From NCBI RefSeq assembly GCF_013155275.1, contig NZ_JABJXS010000004.1, forward strand, positions 124,001 through 188,000: a stretch of DNA of 64,000 nucleotides. Direction: 5' to 3'. Below, one piece after another: positions 1 through 10,370 of the stretch. Position numbers and translations under genes: made by a program. Position 1 is the first letter of the stretch. Each line of letters opens with the position of its first letter. This DNA comes from Brenneria sp. hezel4-2-4. Lineage in GTDB: Bacteria > Pseudomonadota > Gammaproteobacteria > Enterobacterales > Enterobacteriaceae. A model generated the notes under the pieces. That model worked only from the letters and a program-made list of their open reading frames with translations, was not told the origin of the DNA and ran no database searches.

Positions 1-1
1 G

Positions 2-145
2 CTGCTTCAGGAAAGCTGGGAACTGGCGGCGATGAGCCTCCATGAGCACCTTGAGCGTGCGCAGATACGCACGCTGCAAAAACTGAAAGTGCTGTCGGTT
101 CTGCCGGTTCCCATATTGCCGCCTTATCTGCACAGGCTCAGCTAG
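2..145 (+). CDS. C-terminal fragment of a probable GntR/FadR-type (FCD domain) regulator
   Basis: An open frame runs in from the window edge and ends at a TAG, giving the last 47 residues of a protein. The segment with an A-x-M-x-x-H-x-x-x-A pattern near the start resembles the last helix of FCD ligand-binding domains, where that His helps bind a metal or carboxylate ligand. This is a short match made by eye, so the family is tentative. The DNA-binding part lies outside the window. No terminator is obvious before the Fur box downstream. Confidence 0.4.
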   Translation: MLQESWELAAMSLHEHLERAQIRTLQKLKVLSVLPVPILPPYLHRLS

Positions 146-246
146 CCTCGGAGTTTATCATCAATCCGCATACCGTCTGGCGTTATGACTGAGACAGTAA
201 TCGGCGGCGTCTGGTATGGCAGGCGTTGCGTGTGTCAATACCCCAT

Positions 247-265
247 TGAAATAAAAATCATTCTC
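247..265 (+). promoter_or_regulatory. Putative Fur box upstream of the fecI-like gene
   Basis: The 19 bases match 13 of 19 positions of the Fur consensus, including an uninterrupted AATCATT core. The site lies about 60 bp before the sigma factor start. Iron-repressed transcription is what is known for FecI-type sigma genes, so the position fits. Fur binding itself is inferred. Confidence 0.6.
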
Positions 266-322
266 ACTTAAAATGTGACACACGTCTTATTTTCCCGGCT
301 ATCCCGTTTTCAGGCCATTGAT

Positions 323-874
323 ATGTCATCAGCCCAAATCGATACCGCAGCAGACATTCATCTGCTCTACCGCCAGCATCACGGCTGGCTGCAAGGGCTG
401 TTGCGCAAACGGCTGGGAAATCTGTACGATGCCGCCGATCTGGCTCAGGATGTTTTTTTACGTCTGCTGATCAAACCGCGTCAGTTCGACAGCCATGCCG
501 GAGCACGCGCCTATCTGAGCGTGATGGCGCAGGGAATGTGCGTGGATTTATGGCGGCGGCGGGAAATTGAGCGCGCCTGGCTGAATTCGCTGGCTGCCCG
601 GCCGGAACCGGTTGTGCTGTCGGCGGAACACAGCAATATCATTCTTGAAACCCTGTATCAGGTCGATGCCATGCTGCGGGCGCTGCCGGAGAAAGTCCGC
701 GCCGCGTTCGTCATGGCGCAGATTCAGGGATTAACCTACCGGGAAATCGCCAGCGTCCTCAGCGTCTCGGAACGCATGGTGAAGAAATACATGGCGCAGG
801 CCATGCTGCACTGCGTATTGCTGGAAGCAGAAATAGAAGAAACCACCCTCGCTTGCCAGAAGACCGCCACCTGA
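323..874 (+). CDS. FecI-type ECF RNA polymerase sigma factor
   Basis: This is an extracytoplasmic-function sigma factor of the iron-starvation (FecI) group. Region 2 is seen as the AADLAQDVFLRLL segment and the following DLWRRREIER stretch. Region 4 is the helix-turn-helix in GLTYREIASVLSVSERMVKKY. It should direct RNA polymerase to the receptor gene downstream once the anti-sigma partner is relieved by the loaded receptor. I chose the ATG at 323 (183 aa, close to the E. coli FecI length) with a CAGG sequence ahead of it. A GTG at 275 would give 199 aa. The stop codon overlaps the start of the fecR-like gene (TGATG), so the two are translationally coupled. Confidence 0.85.
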   Translation: MSSAQIDTAADIHLLYRQHHGWLQGLLRKRLGNLYDAADLAQDVFLRLLIKPRQFDSHAGARAYLSVMAQGMCVDLWRRREIERAWLNSLAARPEPVVLSAEHSNIILETLYQVDAMLRALPEKVRAAFVMAQIQGLTYREIASVLSVSERMVKKYMAQAMLHCVLLEAEIEETTLACQKTAT

Positions 875-1836
875 TGAACAAACCCGGTTTTATCGCATTA
901 CAGCAGGCCTCGCAGTGGTATGCCCAGCTCTGCGAGCTTGAAGGCGACCATGAACACCATCACCACTGGCAACGCTGGATGGATGAAAGCGAGGAAAACC
1001 GCTGCGCCTGGGAATATGTGCGGAAAGTCAGCCAGCGCTTTCAACCGTTACGCGGCGACAGCCAACAACCCGCCATCAACGCCTTGCTGCATCAGCCCGC
1101 CGACATGAACCGCCGCCGCGCCCTCAAACTGGCGGCGCTGTTGAGTACCGGCTCACTGCTATCCTGGGCGACCTATCGCTATACGCCGCTGCGGGGTTCT
1201 CTGTTGGCGATGACGGCAGACCATCACAGCGCCACCGGCGAAATTAAACGTCTTGTGCTACAGGACGGCACCCGCCTCTGGCTGAATACCGCCAGCGCAG
1301 TCGACGTGCAATTCGACAGCCAACGGAGACAGCTGGTTCTGCTGGCCGGCGACATCATGGTTGATACCGCCGCGGATCCCCGTCCGTTATCGGTATCCAG
1401 CGCCGAGGGACAAATGCTGGCGCTCGGCACCCGCTTCAGCGTAGAGCAACATGACGGCACGACGCATTTAGCCGTCTATAAAGGCGCCGTCGAGGTCACC
1501 GCTCGCCATGCTCAAGCGGCGCGCCGGGTTGATGCCGGTCAGCGGCTGGAATTCAATTTTCAGGGACAGGGGCGGCAGTTACCGACCGCACGAACCGACG
1601 CCGACTGGTCGCGGGGGCTGCTACAGGCGGATAACCTGTCGCTGGGCGAGGTTATCGCGCAGTTCTCGCGCTACCGCCACGGCTATCTGGCCTGTCAGCC
1701 CGACGTTGCCGCGCTGCGGGTGATGGGGACGTTCCCGCTGACGGATACGGATGCCGCTCTGGCGATGCTGGCGCAGACATTTCCTATCCGCATTCACCGG
1801 CGTTTTTCCTGGTGGGTAACGGTGGAGAAAAAATAG
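874..1836 (+). CDS. FecR-type anti-sigma factor / sigma regulator
   Basis: This 320-residue inner-membrane regulator transmits the receptor signal to the FecI-type sigma factor. The N-terminal cytoplasmic part has the DUF4880-like pattern of FecR proteins (WQRWMDESEENRCAWE). One hydrophobic segment follows the RRRALKLAALL sequence around residues 80-95. The FecR periplasmic domain has the usual LVLQDGTRLWLNTAS and LALGTRFSV signatures, and the C-terminal end resembles the part that contacts the receptor. The start overlaps the fecI-like stop. A TTG seven codons upstream is a less likely start. The gene sits directly before the TonB receptor, as in other surface-signalling iron systems. Confidence 0.85.
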   Translation: MNKPGFIALQQASQWYAQLCELEGDHEHHHHWQRWMDESEENRCAWEYVRKVSQRFQPLRGDSQQPAINALLHQPADMNRRRALKLAALLSTGSLLSWATYRYTPLRGSLLAMTADHHSATGEIKRLVLQDGTRLWLNTASAVDVQFDSQRRQLVLLAGDIMVDTAADPRPLSVSSAEGQMLALGTRFSVEQHDGTTHLAVYKGAVEVTARHAQAARRVDAGQRLEFNFQGQGRQLPTARTDADWSRGLLQADNLSLGEVIAQFSRYRHGYLACQPDVAALRVMGTFPLTDTDAALAMLAQTFPIRIHRRFSWWVTVEKK

Positions 1837-1923
1837 TTATCATTCTTGTTCCCTTTTTAACGCCGTCCTTCGATTCACAGTAAAAGCACAATTTCTTCAC
1901 TCTGGGTTAGAAGGCAAATCAAT

Positions 1924-4386
1924 ATGTCATTTCCATCGTTTCTCTCACTATCCGGCGCGAGCCGGACAGCAACTCCCCTCGCGCTTGCCGTCCGGCTGCT
2001 GTGCGGCGCGCCGCTGGCACTGTCGTCCGGCATCGCGCTGGCAGAGGTTCAGGCACCGCACGCCTACGCCATTCCGGCAGGGCCGCTAAGTCAGCAGTTA
2101 AACCTGTTTGCCGCTCAGTCCGGCGTGTATCTGGCGGGCGACGCCAGTCTGGCAAACGGCAAGATGGGCGTCGCGTTACAGGGAAACTACAGTGTGGAGG
2201 CAGGATTCAGCGCCCTGCTCGCCGGTAGCGGTTTGCAGGCGGTGAGACAGTCCGGCGGCGCCTATATGTTACAGCAAATACCGGCGGGCGATGAGATGCT
2301 GGTGGTGGCCGCGGTTAACCGTAACGGCATCACCGAAGGCACCGACTCCTACACCACCCGCAGTATGAATACCGCCACGCAGTTAAACCTGTCGCCGCGC
2401 GAAACGCCGCAGTCGGTGAGCGTGGTCACCCGCCAGCGGATGAACGATCAAAATATGACCTCGCTGGATGAAGCCATGAGCCAGACCACCGGGGTGAATG
2501 TGGTCAATCAAAGCTCTTACCAGGTCAAGTTTCAGTCGCGCGGTTTTACTATGGATAACGTCAAGGAAGACGGCGTAAGTTCGTCTTTCCAGAACAGCGT
2601 GTCCGGCATGGGGTTTTCCGAAGCCGCCAGCGAATCGCCCGATCTGGCGATTTACGATCGAGTGGAGATCCTGCGTGGCGCATCCGGCCTGACGCAGGGT
2701 AACGGTGAACCGGGCGGCACCGTCAATCTGGTGCGGAAAAAGCCTACCTATGGTTTTCAGGCGTCGGCCAGTACCGGCGTCGGGAGTTGGGACAACTACC
2801 GTAGCGAAATGGACGTGTCCGGGCCGCTCAATGACGATGCCAGCCTGCGCGGCCGCTTTGTCGGCGCTTATCAGGATAAACAGAGCGCCGTCGATTATGT
2901 CGACAGCGACCGCCAGGTGCTATTCGGTACGCTGGCCTGGGATATGACGCCCGATACCACCCTCACGACGGGTATCAACTGGCAGAAAACCCATACCGTG
3001 CCCGATTTATACGGGATACCGATGTCCACACGCTACGCCAATCTTAACTTGCCGCGCTCAACCTTCCTCGGGGCCAGTTGGAACCGTATCACTTTTGAAA
3101 AAATCAATCCCTTTGCCGAAATCGAGCACATATTTAATAACGACTGGAGGCTTAACAGCGCCCTGAACTACACGCATGCCAGCGCCGAAAGCAAGGCCAT
3201 CGGAATATTTGGCAACGGCTCTAACGGCGTGGACAGCAATAGCGGCAGCGCAAAACTGAATAATGCTATCCAGCGGGATAACCGATCGGATCAATGGAGC
3301 TACAACCTGAGCCTGAGCGGCCCCTTTACGTTGCTGAACCGTAATCATGAGTTGGTCGTCGGCGGAGACTATCAAAAAGAGAATTTTGATAATTTGTTTG
3401 GCGTTGTCGCCAATACCGGCACCGTCAATGTCTACGACTGGGAGCCGGCCTCGCTGCCCGAACCCGACTGGCCGGATTATACCCGCCGCTACCAGTACGG
3501 CATCTATCAGCGCGCGCTGTTCGCCACCACCCGGCTGGAACTGGCCGACGACTGGAAGCTGATTGTCGGCAGCCGCTACAGCGCCTTCAGCTATGATATG
3601 TACAACACCAACCGCACCACCGGTAAAACCAGCCACGGCAGCAGCTACAAAGTTCGCGACAAACTGATTCCTTACGGCGGTCTGCTGTGGGATTTCGCGG
3701 AACATTACACCTGGTATGCCAGCTACAGCGATATCTATAAGCCGCAGGAAGCCATAACCCGCACCGGCAGTCTGCTGCCGGCCGTGACCGGAAAAAACTA
3801 TGAGACCGGTATTAAAGGCGAGTTTTTTGATGGCGATCTGAATGCCTCGATCGCGCTCTACCGCATTATCCAGGCCAACCGCGCCGTGGCGGATAGCGGA
3901 TGTCTGACCAGCGATTACTGCTCTCGCGCCGAAGGCAAAGTGCGCAGCCAGGGCGTTGAGATGGAAGTCTCGGGCAAGCTGGCCGAAGGCTGGCAGTTAT
4001 TTGCCGGCTATACGCTGACCAATACCCAATATCTGCACGGAGAAGAGGATGAACAGGGACAACGCTACAGCCCGCATACACCGCAGCATATGTTCAAACT
4101 GTATAGCAGTTACAACCTTCCCGGCAGCCTGAATCCCTGGACTCTGGGCGCGGGGCTGACGGCGCAAACCGACACCAACACCACATATAACGTCTCTCAG
4201 GGCGGTTACACCCTGTTTAACGCCAACATCACCTATCAGTACAGCAAAAACCTCAGCTTTAATCTGGTGGGCAATAACCTGGGCGATAAAGTGTATTACC
4301 GCACGCTGAACAATCGCCATCGCGGCGGCTACAACTTCTACGGCGACCCGCGTAATTTTATGCTGACGGCGAAATACGCCTTCTGA
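1924..4386 (+). CDS. TonB-dependent ferri-siderophore receptor with N-terminal signalling domain
   Basis: This 820-residue outer-membrane receptor should import an iron-siderophore complex with TonB energy. The order is: signal peptide ending near ALA (about residue 40); a secretin/TonB short N-terminal (STN) domain of about 75 residues with the AIPAGPLSQQLNLFAAQSG signature; a TonB-box-like EMLVVAA; a plug domain (ETPQSVSVVTRQRMNDQNM); and a barrel ending in a C-terminal Phe. The STN domain marks it as a transducer that signals to the FecR-like protein encoded upstream. The layout resembles FpvA/FhuE-type receptors for hydroxamate or mixed siderophores, but the ligand cannot be read from sequence. 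The 87-bp upstream gap should hold a promoter for the ECF sigma factor. Confidence 0.9.
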   Translation: MSFPSFLSLSGASRTATPLALAVRLLCGAPLALSSGIALAEVQAPHAYAIPAGPLSQQLNLFAAQSGVYLAGDASLANGKMGVALQGNYSVEAGFSALLAGSGLQAVRQSGGAYMLQQIPAGDEMLVVAAVNRNGITEGTDSYTTRSMNTATQLNLSPRETPQSVSVVTRQRMNDQNMTSLDEAMSQTTGVNVVNQSSYQVKFQSRGFTMDNVKEDGVSSSFQNSVSGMGFSEAASESPDLAIYDRVEILRGASGLTQGNGEPGGTVNLVRKKPTYGFQASASTGVGSWDNYRSEMDVSGPLNDDASLRGRFVGAYQDKQSAVDYVDSDRQVLFGTLAWDMTPDTTLTTGINWQKTHTVPDLYGIPMSTRYANLNLPRSTFLGASWNRITFEKINPFAEIEHIFNNDWRLNSALNYTHASAESKAIGIFGNGSNGVDSNSGSAKLNNAIQRDNRSDQWSYNLSLSGPFTLLNRNHELVVGGDYQKENFDNLFGVVANTGTVNVYDWEPASLPEPDWPDYTRRYQYGIYQRALFATTRLELADDWKLIVGSRYSAFSYDMYNTNRTTGKTSHGSSYKVRDKLIPYGGLLWDFAEHYTWYASYSDIYKPQEAITRTGSLLPAVTGKNYETGIKGEFFDGDLNASIALYRIIQANRAVADSGCLTSDYCSRAEGKVRSQGVEMEVSGKLAEGWQLFAGYTLTNTQYLHGEEDEQGQRYSPHTPQHMFKLYSSYNLPGSLNPWTLGAGLTAQTDTNTTYNVSQGGYTLFNANITYQYSKNLSFNLVGNNLGDKVYYRTLNNRHRGGYNFYGDPRNFMLTAKYAF

Positions 4387-4451
4387 TTGCCTGACCTCAC
4401 TTACCGACAGAACGTGGCCTGCAAACGGCAGGCCGCGGGTTGACTAACCTG

Positions 4452-6116
4452 ATGCCGACATTAAAACGCTTTTATCAGTTAATCGCGCCGTTCTGGTTTA
4501 CCCGCCGGGCGGTGTATAGCTGGCTGCTGCTGCTGACCATTATCGCATTGACGCTGTCCGTCGTCTGGATCAGCGTGCTGTATAACAACTGGAGTAAAGA
4601 CTTTTACGATGCGCTGGCCGACTACTTTCAGCACGCCTCCATCCAGGCGCTGGCCTGGCGCTATGCGGGCTATACCGCTCTGTTCGTGTTGGTGATAGTC
4701 TGCGGCAATTGGCTGAAAAAACTGCTGATTATCCGCTGCCGTCAGGACATGACGCAGCATTTTTCACAGGCGTGGCTAACCCGCTGCGCCCACTACCGGC
4801 TCAGCCTGCGCGGCGAACCGGATAACCCGGATCAGCGCATTGCGGAAGATATCCGGCTGTTGATTGAACAAAGTCTGGAACTGCTGCTTTCGCTGCTGAA
4901 AAACATCGCCCGCTTCTTTTCCTTTATCGTCATTCTGTGGCAGTTGTCCGGCGTGCAGACGTTCACTGTCGGCGGCCACGGCATAACGGTTCATGGCTAT
5001 CTGGTATGGATTGCGTTAGGTTACGCGCTCGTCAACAGCCTGTTCGCCCATCTGCTGGGGCATCGGCTGCACGGGCTGAATGTGGAAAAACAGCGCGCCG
5101 AGGCAAATTACCGTACCACGCTGCTGCGGGTGCGTGAGCATACCGAACAGATTGCCTTTTACCGAGGGGAAGAGGCGGAGCAAACGCGGATGAGTCAGCG
5201 CTTTCAGGCGATCGTCAATAACTGGCGCAGCCTGATGGGACGTGAATTCCGGCTGGAAAGCTTTATCACCAGCTATTTTCGCCTCAGCCTGATGATCCCG
5301 GTCTTTGCCATTCTGCCGGTTTATCTGGCGCGTCAAATCACGTTGGGCGCAGTCATGCAAGCCAGTACCGCTTTCGGCTATGTGCTGGACGCCTTCGGCT
5401 GGTTTATCGACGCCTATCGTCAGTTGGTGGCCTGGTCCGCCACCATCGAGCGGTTATGGGAGTTCCAGCACAGCCTGCGGCGGCTGCCGAACCTGAACGT
5501 AGCGCCCCGCGCAGGCGATGCCTTGCACATTGAGGCGCTTAGCGTCCAGCTTCCCGACGGCGCTCCTCTGTTTGCGCCGCTCACCGCCACCCTGAAAGCG
5601 GGAGACTGGGCCGTGCTGTCGGCGGCCAGCGGCAGCGGAAAAACCACATTACTGCGCGCTCTTGCCGGTCTGTGGCCCGCGGTACAGGGGCAATGGCGAC
5701 TTCCGGCAGGCAAGACGCTGTTTTTGCCGCAAAAGCCCTATCTGCCGCAGGATACCTTGCGCCGGGCGCTTTGCTACCCGCTGACGGAGACGCCGGATAA
5801 CGCCTCGCTGCATCGGGCGTTAAAGCAGGTCGGCCTGCCGTCGCTGATCGCCAGACTGGATGAATCATCCAACTGGAGCCGGGAGTTGTCCGGCGGCGAG
5901 CAACAACGGTTGTCGCTGGCTCGCGTGTTATTGCTGCATCCTACGCTGCTGTGTCTGGATGAAGCCACCAGCCAGTTGGATGATGACGCCGCCCTGCAAC
6001 TGCTCACCCGGTTAAGGCAGGCGCTGCCGCGGATGATTGTGTTGGCCGTCAGCCATCAGCCTGCGGTGTGCGCCCGGTTTGAGCATCGCTTCTCTCTGAC
6101 GCCCTGCCGCCGTTGA
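4452..6116 (+). CDS. ABC transporter, fused permease-ATPase of the SbmA/BacA-YddA type
   Basis: The protein has an N-terminal permease half of the ABC_membrane_2 (SbmA/BacA-like) family with several hydrophobic helices in residues 20-330. A C-terminal ATPase follows, with Walker A (SGSGKTTLL), the signature LSGGEQQRLSLARVLL, Walker B (LLCLDEATSQLD) and a late switch His (SHQ). It is an inner-membrane half-transporter that would work as a dimer. Family substrates include peptides, bleomycin and cobalamin. Because it sits 66 bp behind a siderophore receptor, transport of a siderophore or its iron complex is a reasonable inference. The start is either the ATG at 4452 or a TTG at 4440; neither has a strong ribosome binding site. 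Confidence 0.8.
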   Translation: MPTLKRFYQLIAPFWFTRRAVYSWLLLLTIIALTLSVVWISVLYNNWSKDFYDALADYFQHASIQALAWRYAGYTALFVLVIVCGNWLKKLLIIRCRQDMTQHFSQAWLTRCAHYRLSLRGEPDNPDQRIAEDIRLLIEQSLELLLSLLKNIARFFSFIVILWQLSGVQTFTVGGHGITVHGYLVWIALGYALVNSLFAHLLGHRLHGLNVEKQRAEANYRTTLLRVREHTEQIAFYRGEEAEQTRMSQRFQAIVNNWRSLMGREFRLESFITSYFRLSLMIPVFAILPVYLARQITLGAVMQASTAFGYVLDAFGWFIDAYRQLVAWSATIERLWEFQHSLRRLPNLNVAPRAGDALHIEALSVQLPDGAPLFAPLTATLKAGDWAVLSAASGSGKTTLLRALAGLWPAVQGQWRLPAGKTLFLPQKPYLPQDTLRRALCYPLTETPDNASLHRALKQVGLPSLIARLDESSNWSRELSGGEQQRLSLARVLLLHPTLLCLDEATSQLDDDAALQLLTRLRQALPRMIVLAVSHQPAVCARFEHRFSLTPCRR

Positions 6117-6142
6117 CGGCGGCAGGGACTGACGGCGGTTAT

Positions 6143-6862
6143 TTACTCGCTATCGCCCAGCAGAATAGATTCCAGCGCGATTTCGATCATTTCATTGAAC
6201 GTCGTCTGACGCTCTTCCGCCGTGGTTTGTTCATGGGTGCGGATATGATCGGATACGGTACAGATCGCCAACGCTTTGGCGCCGAACTCGGCCGCCACGC
6301 CATAAATGCCGGCGGCTTCCATTTCGACGCCCAGAATGCCGTACTTTTCCATTACGTCGAACATTTGCGGGTCCGGCGTATAGAACAGATCGGCGGAGAA
6401 AAGATTGCCGACGCGCACGGACACGCCGCGCGCTTTCGCCGCATCCACGGCATGACGCACCAGATCAAAATCCGCAATGGCCGCATAATCGTGATCCTTA
6501 AAACGCAGGCGGTTCACTTTGGAATCCGTACAGGCGCCCATGCCGATCACCACATCGCGCAGTTTTACATCGCTGCGCACCGAGCCGCAGGAACCCACAC
6601 GAATGATTTTCTTCACGCCAAACTCGGTAATCAATTCTTTGGCATAGATAGAGCAGGAAGGGATGCCCATTCCGTGCCCCATCACTGAAATCTTGCGGCC
6701 TTTATACGTTCCGGTAAAACCCAACATGCCGCGCACGTCGTTCACTTCGCGGGCCTGTTCCAGAAAGGTTTCGGCAATATATTTGGCGCGCAGCGGATCG
6801 CCCGGCATCAGTACGACGTCCGCAAAGTCACCCATTTCCGCATTAATATGTGGCGTAGCCAT
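6143..6862 (-). CDS. deoD: Purine nucleoside phosphorylase DeoD
   Basis: DeoD splits purine (deoxy)ribonucleosides with phosphate into the base and (deoxy)ribose 1-phosphate in the cytoplasm. The 239-residue length and sequence match E. coli DeoD closely, including the [20 protein letters not shown] start, the phosphate loop RVGSCGS, the VEMEAAG ribose-binding motif and the catalytic Asp in CTVSDH. The start at MATP was chosen because an upstream ATG adds six unconserved residues. It is the last gene of the deoCABD operon, downstream of deoB. Confidence 0.97.
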   Translation of the reverse strand: MATPHINAEMGDFADVVLMPGDPLRAKYIAETFLEQAREVNDVRGMLGFTGTYKGRKISVMGHGMGIPSCSIYAKELITEFGVKKIIRVGSCGSVRSDVKLRDVVIGMGACTDSKVNRLRFKDHDYAAIADFDLVRHAVDAAKARGVSVRVGNLFSADLFYTPDPQMFDVMEKYGILGVEMEAAGIYGVAAEFGAKALAICTVSDHIRTHEQTTAEERQTTFNEMIEIALESILLGDSE

Positions 6863-6908
6863 GCTCTTATTCCTTATCAATCAGCATAAAAAAATTTAAT
6901 CGGCGCGG

Positions 6909-8132
6909 TTACAGGATGGATTTACCGTAATCCATCGGCGATAAATCAAAGTACTTCGCCACTGTCTGTCCGATATCCGCAAAGGTATCACGATGCCCAT
7001 ACGAACCGGGTTTCACTTTCGGCCCGTAAATCAACACCGGCACATGCTCGCGCGTATGATCGGTGCCAGGCCAGGTGGGATCGCAGCCGTGGTCGGCAGT
7101 GAGGATCAGAACATCATCCCCCGTCACCCGCGAGAGCATCTCCGGCAGACGGCGATCGAACAGTTCCAGCGCCGCGGCATAGCCCGCCACGTCACGGCGG
7201 TGGCCGTACGATGAGTCAAAATCGACAAAGTTGGTAAACACGATGGTGTTATCCCCCGCCTGATCCATTTCTTGCAGCGTGGCGTCAAACAGCGCGTCGA
7301 TGCCCGTGGCTTTGACTTTGCGGGTAATACCGACATTGGCGTAAATATCCGCAATCTTACCGACGGACACCACCTCGCCGCCCTTTTCCGCCACCAGTTT
7401 TTTCAACATGGTCGGCGCCGGCGGTTCCACCGCCAGATCGTGTCGATTGCCGGTACGCTGGAAATTTCCAGGCTTATCGCCGACAAACGGACGGGCAATC
7501 ACCCGCCCAATGTTATAACCGCCTTCGGTCAACTCTTCACGGGCGATTTCACACAGTTCATACAGTTTATCCAGACCGAACGTTTCCTCATGGCAGGCAA
7601 TCTGGAATACCGAATCGGCGGAGGTATAGAAAATCGGCTTGCCGGTTTTCATGTGCTCTTCGCCCAGTTGATCGAGGATCACCGTGCCGGAAGAGTGGCA
7701 GTTGCCCAGATATCCCGGCAAATTGGCGCGCTTCACCAGCGTATCCAACAGCGCTTGCGGGAAGCTGTTTTCTTCATCCTTGAAATAACCCCAGTCGAAC
7801 AGTACCGGCACGCCGGCAATTTCCCAGTGCCCTGACGGGGTATCCTTGCCGGACGAAATTTCGGCGGCATGCGCATAAGCGCCGATAATCTCGGCCTGTG
7901 GATCCAGCCCCGCAGGGAAAGTACCCGTTGATTCCTCGGCCGCTTTTCCCAATCCTAACCGGCTGAGGTTCGGCAAATGCAACGCGCCTTTGCGCCCCCG
8001 ATCGGCCTTTCCCGCCGCACAAGCCTGTGCGATATGGCCCAGCGTATCCGAACCGGCATCGCCGAAACGATCCGCATCGGCGCTGCTGCCGATGCCAAAC
8101 GAGTCAAGCACCATAATATAGGCACGTTTCAT
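6909..8132 (-). CDS. deoB: Phosphopentomutase DeoB
   Basis: DeoB converts (deoxy)ribose 1-phosphate to the 5-phosphate, linking the phosphorylases DeoA and DeoD to the aldolase DeoC. The 407-residue protein has the alkaline-phosphatase-superfamily metal motifs: an N-terminal Asp in [18 protein letters not shown] around the phosphorylated Thr, and the C-terminal [11 protein letters not shown] plus DHTREHVP. It needs Mn2+ in known homologues. It lies between deoA and deoD with gaps of about 60 and 46 bp, in the normal operon order. Confidence 0.97.
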   Translation of the reverse strand: MKRAYIMVLDSFGIGSSADADRFGDAGSDTLGHIAQACAAGKADRGRKGALHLPNLSRLGLGKAAEESTGTFPAGLDPQAEIIGAYAHAAEISSGKDTPSGHWEIAGVPVLFDWGYFKDEENSFPQALLDTLVKRANLPGYLGNCHSSGTVILDQLGEEHMKTGKPIFYTSADSVFQIACHEETFGLDKLYELCEIAREELTEGGYNIGRVIARPFVGDKPGNFQRTGNRHDLAVEPPAPTMLKKLVAEKGGEVVSVGKIADIYANVGITRKVKATGIDALFDATLQEMDQAGDNTIVFTNFVDFDSSYGHRRDVAGYAAALELFDRRLPEMLSRVTGDDVLILTADHGCDPTWPGTDHTREHVPVLIYGPKVKPGSYGHRDTFADIGQTVAKYFDLSPMDYGKSIL

Positions 8133-8192
8133 TGTTCATCTCCTGCGTTGTTACACGCCGCAGGCAAAGCCTGTCGGCGTTGGAAATAGATA

Positions 8193-9524
8193 TCACACAT
8201 CATCGGCGCTCATGCGACGATAGATAATCGGTGTTTTTTGCACGGCCTTATCGCCCAGCGTAATGGCCGCCCGCACGGCGTTTGCCGCCTGTTGCCATTG
8301 CGCTTCCGTATTGGCATGGATCACCGCCAGCGGGCGCTGGCTGTCGGCACGCTCGCCCAGACAGGCGATTTCGTTCATCCCCACGCTGTAATCAATCGCA
8401 TCGCCGGCCTGACGGCGACCTCCGCCCAAGGCCACGACCGCCATGCCCAACGCCCGGGTATCCATGGCGGTCACGATCCCCCCACGTTCGGCAAAAACGG
8501 GTTTACTCAGGATAGCGGCGGGTAAATAACGCTCATAATGCTCAACAAAGTCAACAGGGCCATGCTGAGCCGCCACCATCCGGCCAAAAACATCGGCCGC
8601 GTCGCCGCTATCCAGCGCCGTTTGCAAACGCGCGCGGGCATCCGCCGCGGAATCGGCCAGACCGCCGGCCAACAGCATTTCTTCGCACAGCGCCATCGTG
8701 ACTTCATACAAGCGCGGGTTGCGCTGCTCCCCGGTCAGGAATCGTACCGCCTCCCGCACCTCCAGCGCATTACCGGCGCTGGAGGCCAGCACCTGATTCA
8801 TATCGGTAAGCAGCGCGCTGGTGCGGCAACCGGCATTATTGGCGACCCCGACGATCGCCTGCGCCAGCTGCTCCGAAAGATCATAGCTCGGCATAAATGC
8901 GCCGGAGCCGACCTTCACATCCATCACCAGCGCATCCAGCCCTTCGGCCAGTTTTTTCGCCAGAATAGAGGCGGTAATTAGCGGTATGGAATCCACCGTG
9001 GCAGTAATATCGCGCGTAGCGTAGAAGCGTTTATCCGCAGGTGCCAGTGAACTGGTCTGGCCGATAATCGCCACGCCGACCTGTTGAATGATTTGTCGGA
9101 ACGCGCTGTCATCAGGGAAGATGTTCAGCCCCGGAATGGATTCCAGCTTATCCAGCGTGCCGCCGGTATGCCCCAACCCACGCCCGGAAATCATCGGCAC
9201 GTATCCCCCGCAGGCGGCGACCATCGGCCCCAGCATCAGCGAAGTGACATCGCCGACGCCGCCGGTAGAGTGTTTATCCACCAGCGGGCCATTCAGATTA
9301 AGGCGTTTCCAGTCGAGAACCGTACCGGAATCACGCATCGCCAGCGTCAGGGAAACACGCTCCGCCATCGACATATCATGAAAGTAGATGGTCATTGCCA
9401 GCGCGGCAATCTGCCCTTCCGACACCGTATTATCACGGACGCCGTTGATAAAGAAGCGGATCTCCTCATCGCTCAACGGGTTGCCGTCACGCTTCTTGCG
9501 AATGATTTCCTGAATCAGAAACAA
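8193..9524 (-). CDS. deoA: Thymidine phosphorylase DeoA
   Basis: DeoA cleaves thymidine and deoxyuridine to the free base and deoxyribose 1-phosphate. The 443-residue protein has the thymidine/pyrimidine phosphorylase signature [20 protein letters not shown] and the KHSTGGVGD phosphate-binding loop, in a nucleoside phosphorylase fold with a helical N-terminal domain. It is about the same length as the E. coli enzyme (440 aa). It follows deoC in the operon after a 52-bp gap. Confidence 0.97.
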   Translation of the reverse strand: MFLIQEIIRKKRDGNPLSDEEIRFFINGVRDNTVSEGQIAALAMTIYFHDMSMAERVSLTLAMRDSGTVLDWKRLNLNGPLVDKHSTGGVGDVTSLMLGPMVAACGGYVPMISGRGLGHTGGTLDKLESIPGLNIFPDDSAFRQIIQQVGVAIIGQTSSLAPADKRFYATRDITATVDSIPLITASILAKKLAEGLDALVMDVKVGSGAFMPSYDLSEQLAQAIVGVANNAGCRTSALLTDMNQVLASSAGNALEVREAVRFLTGEQRNPRLYEVTMALCEEMLLAGGLADSAADARARLQTALDSGDAADVFGRMVAAQHGPVDFVEHYERYLPAAILSKPVFAERGGIVTAMDTRALGMAVVALGGGRRQAGDAIDYSVGMNEIACLGERADSQRPLAVIHANTEAQWQQAANAVRAAITLGDKAVQKTPIIYRRMSADDV

Positions 9525-9576
9525 AGCATGCTCTCCTGATGAGTCGATGAAGAAAGGGTTGGCAGCCGCATCACGC

Positions 9577-10356
9577 TCAATAACCGCCGGATTGACCTGT
9601 GGTTTGATGACCTAACGCCGCCAGCAGGCTGGTCAACAAACTCGATGCCCCGAAGCGGAAATGCCGCGCGCTGACCCACTCCGGCCCCATAATATCGTCA
9701 GCCAGTTGCAGATAAATTGCGGCGTCGTCGGCACTACGCACGCCGCCCGCCGCCTTGAACCCCACGCGTTCTCCCACGCCTTTATCACGTATTACTTTCA
9801 ACATGATTTCCGCGCTCTGCGGCGTGGCATTCACCGCCACCTTGCCGGTGGAGGTTTTGATAAAATCAGCGCCGGCGTCAATGGCGATTTCACTCGCCTG
9901 ACGGATCAGCGCCTCCTGTTTCAGTTCCCCGGTTTCAATAATCACTTTCAGCAGCACATTGGCCGCCTGACAAACCGATTTACATGCCTGCACCAGATCA
10001 AAACCCACCTGGGCATTACCGGCAATCAGCGCGCGATAAGGGAACACGACATCCACTTCATCCGCCCCATAGGCAATCGCCGCGTTGGTTTCCGCCAGCG
10101 CGATAGCGATATCATCATCGCCGTGAGGGAAGTTCGTCACGGTCGCGATACGAATTTCCGGCGTTCCCTGCTCGCGCAGCACTTTCCGGGCCAGCGGGAT
10201 AAAACGCGGATAGATGCAGATAGCCGCCGTCTCTCCTGCCGGGCTGTTGGCCTGGCGGCAAAGCGCAGTGACTTTCTCATCCGTATCGTCATCATTAAGG
10301 GTGGTTAAATCCATCAGCCCCAGCGCACGCTGCGCGGCGGCAGTCAACGTTGTCAT
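9577..10356 (-). CDS. deoC: Deoxyribose-phosphate aldolase DeoC
   Basis: DeoC cleaves 2-deoxyribose 5-phosphate to glyceraldehyde 3-phosphate and acetaldehyde, finishing deoxynucleoside breakdown. It is a class I aldolase TIM barrel of 259 residues. The Schiff-base Lys is in DFIKTSTGK, and the second active-site Lys is in VGFKAAGGV (the usual VGFKPAGGV with Pro replaced by Ala). The start was placed at MTTLTAAA to match E. coli; an ATG four codons upstream is possible. It is the first gene of the operon, so the control sites at 10371-10532 act on it. Confidence 0.96.
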   Translation of the reverse strand: MTTLTAAAQRALGLMDLTTLNDDDTDEKVTALCRQANSPAGETAAICIYPRFIPLARKVLREQGTPEIRIATVTNFPHGDDDIAIALAETNAAIAYGADEVDVVFPYRALIAGNAQVGFDLVQACKSVCQAANVLLKVIIETGELKQEALIRQASEIAIDAGADFIKTSTGKVAVNATPQSAEIMLKVIRDKGVGERVGFKAAGGVRSADDAAIYLQLADDIMGPEWVSARHFRFGASSLLTSLLAALGHQTTGQSGGY

Positions 10357-10370
10357 ACAACACTCCAACT

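Noticed and set aside
3058..3705. 215-codon minus-strand frame inside the TonB receptor gene
   Set aside because: It lies wholly antisense to a confidently identified receptor, is low-complexity (Ala, Val, Gly) and has no motif.
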